Assembly: GCF_013426895.1 (NCBI RefSeq) | Contig: NZ_AP023175.1 | Span: 1,860,001-1,924,000 of the forward strand | From: Paraburkholderia largidicola | GTDB lineage: Bacteria; Pseudomonadota; Gammaproteobacteria; Burkholderiales; Burkholderiaceae | Length of the DNA: 64,000 nucleotides | Reading direction: 5' to 3' | Shown here: positions 56,261 through 64,000 of the stretch, piece by piece | Position numbering within the stretch: position 1 is the first letter of the stretch | Layout of the letters: the number at the start of each line of letters is the position of its first letter | Program-made: the position numbers and the translations under genes | Notes under the pieces: generated by a model | The model's input: only the letters and a program-made list of their open reading frames with translations | Databases searched by the model: none | Told to the model about the DNA's origin: nothing

Positions 56261-59200
56261 ATGTCGAACGCCGATTCTCTGCTGGTCAAACCGATTCATC
56301 TCGTGCCGTCGTCGGCGCGTCTGAGCACGCCGCTTGCGAACCGCCTGCGCAAGGAATTGCGCGGCGATGTGTTGTTCGATGCAGCAAGCCGTGGACGCTA
56401 TTCGACGGATGCGTCGATCTATCAGATCATGCCCATCGGCGTGGTCGTGCCGCGCGATCAGGACGATCTGCTCGTTGCGCTGGACATCGCGCGCAGCGAA
56501 CGCGTGCCGCTGCTCGCGCGCGGCGCGGGTTCGAGCCAGTGCGGGCAGACGGTCGGCGAAGCGCTCGTGATCGACACCAGTAAATGGCTCAATCAGGTCA
56601 TCGCGTTCGACAAGGACAAGCGCACGGTGACGGTCGAGCCGGGCATCGTGCTCGATCATCTGAATGCGTGGCTGAAGCCGCATGGTCTGTGGTTTCCTGT
56701 CGATGTGTCGACGGCGGCGCAATGTACGATCGGCGGGATGGCGGGCAACAATTCGTGCGGCTCGCGGTCGATCGAATACGGCAACATGGTTCACAACGTC
56801 GAAGCGATCGACGCGATTCTCGCGGACGGCACGCAAGCGCATTTCGCTTCGCTGCGCGATGCGCCGCAGGGCGTGCGGTTGCAGCAGATCGTCGAAGACG
56901 TGAAGGCGATTGCGCTGCGCGAGCACGATGAGATCGTCGCGCAAGTGCCCAAGGTATTGCGACGTGTCGCGGGCTACAACATCGATCTGTTCGACTGTCA
57001 GAATCCGCGCGCCTATACCGACGATGGGTTTGCGAATCTCGCGCATCTGCTGGTCGGCTCCGAAGGGACGCTCGCGTTCAGCCGCCAGTTGACGCTGAAG
57101 CTCGCGCCGCTGCCTGCGCACAAGGCGCTGGGCGTCGTGAACTTTCCGACGTTCTGGCAGGCCATGGACCTGACGCAGCACATCGTCAAGCTCAAGCCCG
57201 TTGCCGTCGAACTGGTCGATCGCACGATGATCGATCTCGCGATGAGCAATCCCGCGTTCCGGCCGGTGATCGAGAAGGCGCTGGTCGGCAGGCCCGAAGC
57301 GATTCTGCTCGTCGAGTTCGCAGGCGAGAACCGCGACGAACAACTCGCGTTGCTCAAGCAACTGACGGAGCTGATGGCCGATCTTGGCCTGCCCGACTCG
57401 GTCGTGCAAATGTCCGATCAAGGCGAACAAAAGGCGCTGTGGGAAGTACGCAAGGCTGGCCTGAACATCATGATGAGCATGAAGGGCGATGGCAAGCCCG
57501 TGTCGTTCATCGAAGACTGCGCGGTGCCGCTGGAACATCTCGCCGAGTACACGAGCCGGCTGACCGAGGTGTTTCATCGCAACGGCACGGAAGGGACGTG
57601 GTACGCACATGCGAGCGTCGGCACGCTGCACGTGCGGCCGATTCTCGACATGCGCCGCGACGGCGCGACAAAGATGCGCGCGATTGCCGAAGAGGCGGCG
57701 GCGCTGGTGCGCGAATACAAGGGCGCGTATTCCGGTGAACATGGCGACGGCTTGTGTCGCGGCGAATGGGTGGCGTGGCAATACGGTCCGCGCATCAACC
57801 GGGCGTTCAGCGAGATCAAAGCGCTGTTCGATCCGAACAACCGGATGAACCCGGACAAGATCGTGCGTCCGCCGAAGATGGACGATGCGAGCAACTTCCG
57901 TTTCGCACCGGGATACAAGGCGCGTGCGTTGACGCCAGCCCTCGACTGGTCGCAGTGGAATGTCGAACGTGATCCGATGACGGGCGTGGAGACCGCGCGT
58001 GGCACGGGCAACGACCTGGCGGGCGGCCTCGCGAAGGCCGTCGAGATGTGCAACAACAACGGTCATTGCCGCAAGTTCGATGCGGGGACGATGTGTCCGA
58101 GCTATCGCGTGACGAAGGACGAGCAGCATGTGACGCGCGGACGGGCCAATACATTGCGGCTTGCGCTGTCGGGGCAGTTGGGTGATGAAGGGCTTGCCAG
58201 CCAGGATGTGAAGGACACGCTCGATTTGTGCGTCTCGTGCAAGGGTTGCAAGCGCGACTGTCCGACGGGCATCGATATGGCGAAGTTCAAGATCGAAGCA
58301 CGCGCTGCGTGGGCGCAGAAGCATGGCCTGCGTTTGCGCGAGAAGATGATCGCGTTTATGCCGCGTTACGCTGGGTTTGCAGCGAGCATGCCGGGCGTGT
58401 TTGCGTTTGCGGCTGACATGCCCTGGTTCAAGCGTGCGTTGGGATTTGCGCCGCAGAGATCGTTGCCGCGATTTGTGAAGCCTTTTTTGAGTCGTGGAGA
58501 TGTGAAGGCTGCGTCGTCGAATGCGCAGAGCGCGCAAAAAGAAGTGCTGTTATTCGTCGATACGTTTAACAACAACATCGAGCCGGAGAACGCGCGCGCC
58601 GCGCAACAGGTGCTCGAAGCGGCGGGATATACCGTGCGCTTCAACAAGATCGAGGGCGAGCGTCCGCTGTGCTGTGGGAGGACGTTTCTTGCAGCGGGAC
58701 TCGTGGATGAAGCGAAGCGCGAAGCGCGCCGGATGCTCGATGCGTTCAGGCCGTTTATCGAGCGTGGTGTGCCTGTGGTTGGGCTGGAGCCTTCATGTCT
58801 TTTGTCGCTGCGCGACGAGTTTCTTCAGTATGGTTTTGGGGAAGAGGCTGAGCGTCTGTCTAAACTCGCGATGCTGTTTGAGGAGTTTCTTGTTCGCGAG
58901 CATAAGGCTGGTCGATTGACGCTCGATTTGAAGCCGCTTGACGATGCGAGCCAGGCGTTGGTGCATGGGCATTGTCATCAGAAGGCATTCGATGCGTTTT
59001 CGCCTGTTCAGACAGTGTTGAAGTGGATTCCCGAGTTGAAGGTATCGACCGTCGAATCGTCGTGTTGCGGGATGGCGGGGAGCTTCGGGTATGAGGCGGA
59101 GCACTATGAGGCGTCGATGGCGATGGGGGAGTTGTCGTTGCTGCCTGCGGCGCGTGGGATCGATGCTCACACTGTGATGGTCGCGGATGGGACGAGTTGT

Positions 59201-59275
59201 CGGCATCAGATTTATGATGGAGCAGGGGTGAGTGCGATGCACGTCGCGCGGGTTTTGATGCGGGCTTTGAAGTAG
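56261..59275 (+). CDS. FAD and Fe-S 2-hydroxyacid dehydrogenase (YdiJ/D-2-hydroxyglutarate dehydrogenase-like)
   Basis: A 1004-residue fusion. Residues about 20-480 are an FAD-linked oxidase of the PCMH type (VVPRDQDDLLVALDIAR, ARGAGSSQCGQTVG, GGMAGNNSCGSRS, LVGSEGTLAF). Next come a cysteine-rich 4Fe-4S region (CNNNGHCRKFDAGTMCPSYR; C657, C660, C663, C667 in VSCKGCKRDCPTGID) and a C-terminal CCG domain with two motifs (LCCGRTF, SCCGMAG). The size and order match E. coli YdiJ (about 1018 residues). It oxidises a D-2-hydroxy acid and feeds electrons to the respiratory chain. Confidence 0.88.
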   Translation: MSNADSLLVKPIHLVPSSARLSTPLANRLRKELRGDVLFDAASRGRYSTDASIYQIMPIGVVVPRDQDDLLVALDIARSERVPLLARGAGSSQCGQTVGEALVIDTSKWLNQVIAFDKDKRTVTVEPGIVLDHLNAWLKPHGLWFPVDVSTAAQCTIGGMAGNNSCGSRSIEYGNMVHNVEAIDAILADGTQAHFASLRDAPQGVRLQQIVEDVKAIALREHDEIVAQVPKVLRRVAGYNIDLFDCQNPRAYTDDGFANLAHLLVGSEGTLAFSRQLTLKLAPLPAHKALGVVNFPTFWQAMDLTQHIVKLKPVAVELVDRTMIDLAMSNPAFRPVIEKALVGRPEAILLVEFAGENRDEQLALLKQLTELMADLGLPDSVVQMSDQGEQKALWEVRKAGLNIMMSMKGDGKPVSFIEDCAVPLEHLAEYTSRLTEVFHRNGTEGTWYAHASVGTLHVRPILDMRRDGATKMRAIAEEAAALVREYKGAYSGEHGDGLCRGEWVAWQYGPRINRAFSEIKALFDPNNRMNPDKIVRPPKMDDASNFRFAPGYKARALTPALDWSQWNVERDPMTGVETARGTGNDLAGGLAKAVEMCNNNGHCRKFDAGTMCPSYRVTKDEQHVTRGRANTLRLALSGQLGDEGLASQDVKDTLDLCVSCKGCKRDCPTGIDMAKFKIEARAAWAQKHGLRLREKMIAFMPRYAGFAASMPGVFAFAADMPWFKRALGFAPQRSLPRFVKPFLSRGDVKAASSNAQSAQKEVLLFVDTFNNNIEPENARAAQQVLEAAGYTVRFNKIEGERPLCCGRTFLAAGLVDEAKREARRMLDAFRPFIERGVPVVGLEPSCLLSLRDEFLQYGFGEEAERLSKLAMLFEEFLVREHKAGRLTLDLKPLDDASQALVHGHCHQKAFDAFSPVQTVLKWIPELKVSTVESSCCGMAGSFGYEAEHYEASMAMGELSLLPAARGIDAHTVMVADGTSCRHQIYDGAGVSAMHVARVLMRALK

Positions 59276-59316
59276 TTTTTTGTCTGCGCAAGCTGGCTGG
59301 GGTTTTTGGGGCTTTG

Positions 59317-59367
59317 CGCTGGCATCCGCTAGATGTTATTGGTCTGCAAGCGTTGCCCCTGTGCGGG
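59317..59367 (+). repeat. Outer left arm of a large palindromic element
   Basis: The sequence beginning CGCTGGCATCCGC and ending CCTGTGCGGG is the inverted counterpart of the right arm at 61306-61356 (ending GCGGATGCCAGCG). It is cut off by the IS256-family element and resumes at 60737. Confidence 0.7.
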
Positions 59368-59368
59368 G

Positions 59369-59395
59369 GCCTATCCGTCATTTTGTGGGCGAGGC
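59369..59395 (+). repeat. Left terminal inverted repeat of the IS
   Basis: GCCTATCCGTCATTTTGTGG followed by GCGAGGC; the right end reads the same with four changes. Confidence 0.75.
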
Positions 59396-59416
59396 ATATC
59401 ATGAGAGGTAAAAGTC

Positions 59417-60694
59417 ATGGATATGCCAATGAAGAAGAAACGCACGGTGGCGTCTCAGGCAGCGGCCCGAGGGCCGCTGCCTGAACTGCCCAAGGCACTG
59501 CTGGACGAACTGGTCAAAGGGCCGATGACGCCAGGCGAGGTGCAGGATCTGATGCTGGCGTTTAACAAGGCGATTATCGAACGCGCGATGGGTGCGGAGA
59601 TGAATCTGCATCTGGGGTATCCGCCGGGCGAATCCAAACCCGCTGGCCAGGCCAACGAGCGCAACGGCGCCAGCCGCAAGACGGTCATCACCGATCGTGG
59701 CGTCGTCCGGGTCGAGTTGCCGCGCGACCGCGACGGCAGCTTCGAGCCGATCCTGATCCCCAAACACGAACGCCGCTTCACCGGCTTTGACGAGCGCATC
59801 ATCGCGATGTACGCGCGTGGCATGAGCGTGCGTGAGATCCAGGCCTTTCTGGCCGAGAGCTACGGCACCGAGGTGTCGCCCGATTTCATCAGTTCGGTCA
59901 CCGACGAGGTGATGGCCGAAACGCTGGCCTGGCAGAACCGTCCGCTCGAGACGATGTACCCGGTGGTCTTCTTCGACGCGTTGCGGGTCAAGATCCGCGA
60001 TGACGGTGTGGTCAGCAACAAGGCGGTGTATCTGGCTCTGGGCATTCAGGCGGACGGCCAGCGCGATGTGCTGGGCCTGTGGATCGAGCAGACCGAGGGC
60101 GCGAAGTTCTGGCTCAAGGTGTTCAACGAACTCAAGACCCGCGGCTGCCAGGACATCCTGATTGCGGTCGTTGACGGCCTGAAGGGGCTGACCGACGCGA
60201 TCGGCGCGGCTTATCCGAAGACGGCGGTGCAAACCTGCATCGTGCATCTGATCCGCAACAGCCTGGAATACGCGGGCTGGAAGGACCGCAAGGCCGTCGC
60301 CCAGGCGCTGCGTCCGATCTACGCAGCGGCCAGCGAAGAGGCCGCGAAGCAGGCTCTGCAAGCCTTCGCTGATGGGCCATGGGGCGCGAAATACCCGAGC
60401 ATCGTGCAGTCCTGGCAGCGCGCATGGGAGCACGTCACGCCGTTCTTCGTGTTTCCACCCGAGATCCGACGGGTCGTGTACACCACGAACGCCATTGAGA
60501 GTCTGAACATGCAGTTACGCAAGATCATCAAGACCCGCGGTCACTTCCCCAATGACGATGCTGCCATCAAGCTACTCTGGCTGGCATTGCGCAACGTCCT
60601 GGCCAAAAACGTGCGCTCAGCCTTCGACTGGAAGTCAGCCATGAACCAGTTTGCTATTCTGTTTGGCGATCGATTCACGCAGGCGCGCGGCTAA
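59417..60694 (+). CDS. IS256-family (mutator-type) transposase
   Basis: A 425-residue transposase. The family zone RFTGFDERIIAMYARGMSVREIQAFL and the DDE residues are visible: first Asp in VVFFDALRVKIRD, second in AVVDGLKGL, with the glutamate in TTNAIESLN. It is full length, with no stop or frameshift, so the element may be active. The start at 59417 has GAGG-like sequence upstream; the later Met (59429) is also possible. Confidence 0.92.
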   Translation: MDMPMKKKRTVASQAAARGPLPELPKALLDELVKGPMTPGEVQDLMLAFNKAIIERAMGAEMNLHLGYPPGESKPAGQANERNGASRKTVITDRGVVRVELPRDRDGSFEPILIPKHERRFTGFDERIIAMYARGMSVREIQAFLAESYGTEVSPDFISSVTDEVMAETLAWQNRPLETMYPVVFFDALRVKIRDDGVVSNKAVYLALGIQADGQRDVLGLWIEQTEGAKFWLKVFNELKTRGCQDILIAVVDGLKGLTDAIGAAYPKTAVQTCIVHLIRNSLEYAGWKDRKAVAQALRPIYAAASEEAAKQALQAFADGPWGAKYPSIVQSWQRAWEHVTPFFVFPPEIRRVVYTTNAIESLNMQLRKIIKTRGHFPNDDAAIKLLWLALRNVLAKNVRSAFDWKSAMNQFAILFGDRFTQARG

Positions 60695-60708
60695 CGATTC
60701 CTTTAACC

Positions 60709-60735
60709 GCCTCGCCCACAAAAATGCGGACAGGC
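60709..60735 (-). repeat. Right terminal inverted repeat of the IS
   Basis: Read on the minus strand, it begins GCCTGTCCGCATTTTTGTGG and ends GCGAGGC, and pairs with 59369-59395. Confidence 0.75.
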
Positions 60736-60736
60736 T

Positions 60737-61356
60737 CCTGTGCGGGGCGGCACCTACTTTTCTTTGCCGCCGCAAAGAAAAGTAGGCAAAAGAAAGCGGC
60801 TAACACCGCCAGCCCTTGTTACTGCCTGAGGGCCCCCAAAGGGTCTTATGCCTCAGACGGCAACGCGCTGATCGACGCCCGTTGCCAGCGCTCTACATTA
60901 GCGCCTCACCCACGTCAAACACCCGCACAAGAGCCAGCGTCAGCGAATGGTTTGTGCCGCCCAGGCGGCAAACTGTGTGTAGGCTTTCGCGCCGTACGCG
61001 CACCACTCCGAACTGTGTAGCAAGATTGGTGTTTCTGGTAAGAGCGCTCACCTGTCTGGTGCGGCAACCTACACACCGTTTGCCACCTGGGCGGCGGCGG
61101 ACTGTCTGACACGGCGTACCGCGACGCGGGCGCATGAAGCGGGTGAGGCGTATAGAGAGAGCGTTGGCAACGAACCTGAGCAATCTTGTTGCCGTATGAA
61201 GCGTAAGAACCTTTGGGGGCCCTCAGGCAAACACAAGAACTGGCGGTGTGAGCCGCTTTCTTTTGCCTACTTTTCTTTGCGGCGGCAAAGAAAAGTAGGT
61301 GCCGCCCCGCACAGGGGCAACGCTTGCGGACCAATAACATCACGCGGATGCCAGCG
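60737..61356. repeat. Main part of a large imperfect palindromic element
   Basis: Together with 59317-59367 this makes an element of about 670 bases whose two halves are inverted copies. Left-half landmarks (GGCACCTACTTTTCTTTGCC at 60749, GCCTGAGGGCCCCCAAAGG near 60824, GCGCCTCACCC near 60900) recur reversed on the right (near 61287, 61207 and 61140). The centre is near 61030-61050. Short frames on both strands translate into nearly the same peptide (HLLFFAAAKKSRQKKAA), showing they come from the repeat and are not real genes. Confidence 0.75.
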
Positions 61357-61406
61357 AAAAAACAAAAACACCCAACCGCCCGCGCCGCGCAGGCGCAAAA
61401 AAAACC

Positions 61407-62531
61407 TCAACGCGCAATACCCCGCAAAAACTCCGACACCTTAGCGAGCCCCGCGACAAGCACCTCACGATTATTCGTGTATCCCACCCGAACATACCCT
61501 TCGACATCCAGCGCGCTGCCAGGCGTAAACATCACCCCAGTCTTCTCAAGCAAAGAGACACAGAACTCTCGAGAAGTCATATCGACATTAACCTTCACAA
61601 GAGCAGTCGTCCCCGACTTCGGCTTCACATAAGAAAGCAAAGGCTCCTTGGCAATCCACGCATCGAGCACAGCAAGATTAGTCCGCAAAATCCCGTGATT
61701 ACGCTCCAGAATCGCCTTGCGATTTTCCAGCGCAATGGAAGCCAGCAGATCATTCAACATCCCGACACTAATCGTGTTGTAGTCGCGATGCGTCCGGACG
61801 CGCTGAAGCAATTCAACAGGCGCAACGATCCAGCCCACCCGCAAGCCCGCCAACGACCATGTCTTCGACATACTGCCCGTGCTGATGCCCTTCTCGTACA
61901 AATCCGCAATCGACGCAGTAAAGCCCGTCCCTTCCTGATCCGTACCGCGATACACCTCGTCATTCAGCACATAAGCGCCGCACGAACGTGCAATCTCCGC
62001 AATCGCCAGGAGAAACTCGCGATCCATCAACGAGCCCGTCGGATTGTTCGGATTGTTGATCGCGATGACGCGCGTGGTCGGCTTGACCATCCGCTTCAGT
62101 TCTTCAAGATCAGGCAGAAAACCGTTCTCTTCACGCAAACGCAAAATCTCAACGTTCGCGCCGTAGCTCTCGGGAATCGAATAATGCTGCTGATACGTGG
62201 GCAGCACCGAAATCACATGATCGCCAGGCTCGACGAGCGTTTCATAAACCAGCGCATTCGCGCTGATCGCGCCGTGCGTAATCAACACATTCGGCACGCC
62301 CTGCTTTTCATACAGCGACGCGACATTGCTCCGCAAACGCTCAGTGCCGTCGATCGCGCCATACGTCAGCTTCATCGGCAGAATCTCGCCGAGCAGCGCG
62401 TCTTCCTTGCCCGCGATCTTCAGCAGTTCGCCAACCGTCAGCGATTCGACGCACGTCTCCGCAAGGTTCAACTCACATTGGTTCTCATAGAGATCCATCC
62501 AGCGTTCGACTCCAAATTCCCTGATTTGCAT
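61407..62531 (-). CDS. Class I/II PLP-dependent aminotransferase
   Basis: A 374-residue fold-type I aminotransferase with GAGG before the ATG. The segment NNPNNPTGSLMD and the PLP lysine in TGSMSKTWSLAGLRVGW are clear, and NDEVYRG carries the conserved Asp/Tyr pair. It resembles the branch of small aminotransferases acting on aspartate/aromatic or unusual amino acids, but the substrate cannot be named. It stands alone; a palindrome upstream suggests its own regulation. Confidence 0.87.
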   Translation of the reverse strand: MQIREFGVERWMDLYENQCELNLAETCVESLTVGELLKIAGKEDALLGEILPMKLTYGAIDGTERLRSNVASLYEKQGVPNVLITHGAISANALVYETLVEPGDHVISVLPTYQQHYSIPESYGANVEILRLREENGFLPDLEELKRMVKPTTRVIAINNPNNPTGSLMDREFLLAIAEIARSCGAYVLNDEVYRGTDQEGTGFTASIADLYEKGISTGSMSKTWSLAGLRVGWIVAPVELLQRVRTHRDYNTISVGMLNDLLASIALENRKAILERNHGILRTNLAVLDAWIAKEPLLSYVKPKSGTTALVKVNVDMTSREFCVSLLEKTGVMFTPGSALDVEGYVRVGYTNNREVLVAGLAKVSEFLRGIAR

Positions 62532-62616
62532 GAGTGCTGTCCTCGTGTGAAAGCAGTGGCTAGGGCGCGGCTGGTCAGACGTTCGCGGCGCAGGTTGATT
62601 GCTGTCGAGTGTAGAC

Positions 62617-62631
62617 TATTTGTCTCAAATA
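62617..62631. promoter_or_regulatory. Palindrome upstream of the aminotransferase
   Basis: TATTTG-TCT-CAAATA is a perfect 6-bp inverted repeat with a 3-base centre, 86 bases upstream of the aminotransferase ATG. It overlaps a second repeat, TTTGTCT-CAAAT-AGACAAA (62619-62637). It is likely an operator; the cognate regulator is unknown. Confidence 0.5.
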
Positions 62632-62758
62632 GACAAACAAAGTCCATAAATGGCAGAAAGGGCAAACGCGCGTCTACGCAGCGACGCGCATCGGGACGGA
62701 GAGTGGAAAACGAAAAGACAGCGTACGCCCGAACCGGACGCGACGCAGGCGCGACATG

Positions 62759-63763
62759 TCAGCCGGCGCGCAGCGCCTCCCGCCAGGCGGCGGGCGACAC
62801 GCCGACGCCCTGACGGAACCGGTGGCTGAAGTGGCTCGCGTTCGCGTAGCCGCACTGCGTCGCGATATCGATCAGCGGCAACGCGGTCGTGCGCAGCAGC
62901 GTGCGCGCGCGTTCGAGCCGCTGCTGCGCAATCCACGCATGCGGCGGCAGGCCGAACGATGCACGGAACATCCGCGCAAGATGGAATTCGGAAAGGTTCG
63001 CGACGGCGGCGAGTTCACCGAGCGTCAATGGCTGCGTCAGATTCTGATCGATGTATTCGCGCAGCCGGCGGCGCGTCGCGACGGCAAGCCCGCCCTTGAG
63101 CACCGCGCCCGTGCGGTTGACGCCCTGCGAGCGCAGCAACAGGCTCAGGATTTCATGCGATGTTTCGTTGGCGCGCAAACGGCCGTCGGCGTCGTCCCAC
63201 ACATCGTTCGCGAGCGACTGGCAGAGCGCCGCAATGTGCTCGTCCTCGAAGTACGTGCGGTCGGCAAGCGTCAGTTCGCGCGGCTCGCGGTCCAGTTCGC
63301 GGATCGCGCGCTGCGTGAAGTGCTCGGGCAGGAAATACAGATGCATGAAATGCATGTGGCCGCGTACCCACCAGCGCGATTCGTGATCGCCGGGCAGCGC
63401 GCACAGGCGGCTTGGGGCGCCATAGCGGCCCGGCAGCTTCTGGCGCTCGGTGCGATAGCCGCCGTCCAGATAGCACGACAGCGTGTGATGACCGGGTTGC
63501 GCGTAGATCGTCTCGGCTTCCTTCGTTTCGCGCGTCCAGATTGCAACAGCGAGCTGATCGCCCAGCCACGCGAAGCGTTCGAGTGTCGCATTGGAGTCGC
63601 TCAGCGTCTTGCAGACCGAATGCAGGCCGAACGGCGGATCGGCTGGGTCGGTCGTGGCGATGGGCGGTGGGTTCACGTGGATGCGGCGAAACGAAAAGGG
63701 GACGCAGAAACTCAGTGCTTGCATCGAGTATACGGCCAGCACGCATTTCGCTCCCGGCGGCAT
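62759..63763 (-). CDS. AraC family transcriptional regulator
   Basis: A regulator of about 334 residues if it starts at the ATG at 63763; an ATG at 63724 (321 residues) or a TTG further up cannot be excluded, as none has a good ribosome site. The C-terminal 100 residues form the double helix-turn-helix (LTLGELAAVANLSEFHLARMFRASFGLPPHAWIAQQRLERA; IATQCGYANASHFSHRFRQ). The N-terminal domain contains an LWR-like SRWWVRGHMHFMHLYF segment. It is divergent from an EamA transporter gene, its probable target. Confidence 0.82.
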   Translation of the reverse strand: MPPGAKCVLAVYSMQALSFCVPFSFRRIHVNPPPIATTDPADPPFGLHSVCKTLSDSNATLERFAWLGDQLAVAIWTRETKEAETIYAQPGHHTLSCYLDGGYRTERQKLPGRYGAPSRLCALPGDHESRWWVRGHMHFMHLYFLPEHFTQRAIRELDREPRELTLADRTYFEDEHIAALCQSLANDVWDDADGRLRANETSHEILSLLLRSQGVNRTGAVLKGGLAVATRRRLREYIDQNLTQPLTLGELAAVANLSEFHLARMFRASFGLPPHAWIAQQRLERARTLLRTTALPLIDIATQCGYANASHFSHRFRQGVGVSPAAWREALRAG

Positions 63764-63847
63764 GGCAAAAGTGCGCAATTCTGGACAATCGAACGGACGT
63801 GCGCTGGCGCATAGTCGGGCCAACTCGTATTGTGTGGCCCTGATGCA

Positions 63848-64000
63848 ATGAATCTGTTTCTTTATGTTGTGACCGTGCTCATCTGGGGCACGACCTGGAT
63901 CGCGATCAAGTGGCAGCTCGGCGCCGTGCCGATGTCCGTTTCGATTGCGTGCCGCTTCTGGCTCGCCGCCATCGTGCTGTTCGCGCTGCTGAAAATCATG
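63848..64000 (+). CDS. EamA/DMT family transporter (5' end only)
   Basis: The window ends after 51 codons. The visible part, starting MNLFLYVVTVLIWGTTWIAI, is the first helix of a drug/metabolite transporter with the usual IWGTTWIAIK motif, followed by most of helix 2. It is divergent from the AraC regulator, 84 bases away, a common regulator-exporter pair. Confidence 0.8.
   Translation, partial: MNLFLYVVTVLIWGTTWIAIKWQLGAVPMSVSIACRFWLAAIVLFALLKIM

Larger units (their letters stand above)
59368..60736 (+). mobile_element. IS256-family insertion sequence
   Basis: About 1.37 kb with 27-bp imperfect terminal inverted repeats (59369-59395 and 60709-60735, 23 of 27 matching) and a single transposase gene. 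The 10-base CCTGTGCGGG appears on both sides (59358-59367 and 60737-60746). The intact right arm of the host element has this sequence only once, so it is a target duplication; exact ends are uncertain by one or two bases. The element has gone into a repeat. Confidence 0.88.

Noticed and set aside
55679..58537. Minus-strand frame of 952 codons over the FAD/Fe-S dehydrogenase
   Set aside because: The sense strand has complete FAD, 4Fe-4S and CCG motifs; the antisense frame is low in hydrophobic residues and has no family.
60724..61343. Short frames on both strands giving HLLFFAAAKKSRQKKA-type peptides
   Set aside because: They are two readings of the same inverted repeat and lack ribosome sites; such frames are products of the repeat.

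Overview
This GC-rich window, with dense tightly packed operons and a coding style typical of Burkholderiaceae, looks like part of a Paraburkholderia- or Caballeronia-type genome, probably an accessory-rich replicon. The clues are DUF4148-like and Burkholderia-type porin genes, many GntR/IclR/LysR-controlled catabolic operons, and a type VI secretion VgrG island. No rRNA, tRNA, CRISPR or prophage was seen. The genus is inferred from gene families only.

Layout. 1-1703: the N-terminal two thirds of a membrane sensor histidine kinase that runs off the left edge. 2-4 kb: two small secreted proteins flank a type II asparaginase. 4.1-11.8 kb: a FadR-type regulator, a sugar-acid dehydratase, an aldose 1-dehydrogenase and an AraFGH-type ABC importer form a non-phosphorylative L-arabinose/D-galactose module. 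12.3-18.3 kb: a T6SS delivery unit (vgrG, a large two-protease-like putative effector, an overlapping lipoprotein gene, and PAAR). 18.3-27.7 kb, minus strand: one operon for peptide import and hydrolysis (RpiR regulator, iaaA, gsiABCD, P1 peptidase, M55 D-aminopeptidase).

28-44 kb: an IclR regulator, a porin and a 14-gene operon for an undefined aromatic compound. The operon encodes a Rieske ferredoxin, oxygenase and reductase, two SDRs, a cupin, an alpha/beta hydrolase, a second IclR, a ThDP enzyme, aspartate dehydrogenase, aldehyde dehydrogenase, an extradiol dioxygenase and an MFS transporter. It is the best candidate here for an undescribed pathway. 44.3-45 kb: a RelE/XRE toxin-antitoxin pair behind a 25-bp palindrome.

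45-47.1 kb: an SDR, a GlxA-type regulator and a 44-residue conserved small protein. 47.2-51.8 kb: a LysR, CoA-transferase, HMG-CoA-lyase-like and MFS unit. 51.8-59.3 kb: a GntR regulator divergent from an aminotransferase, MFS, hydratase and FAD/Fe-S dehydrogenase group, with two matching palindromic operators. 59.3-61.4 kb: a roughly 670-bp imperfect palindrome split by an IS256-family element. 61.4-64 kb: a PLP aminotransferase, an AraC regulator and the start of an EamA transporter that runs off the right edge.
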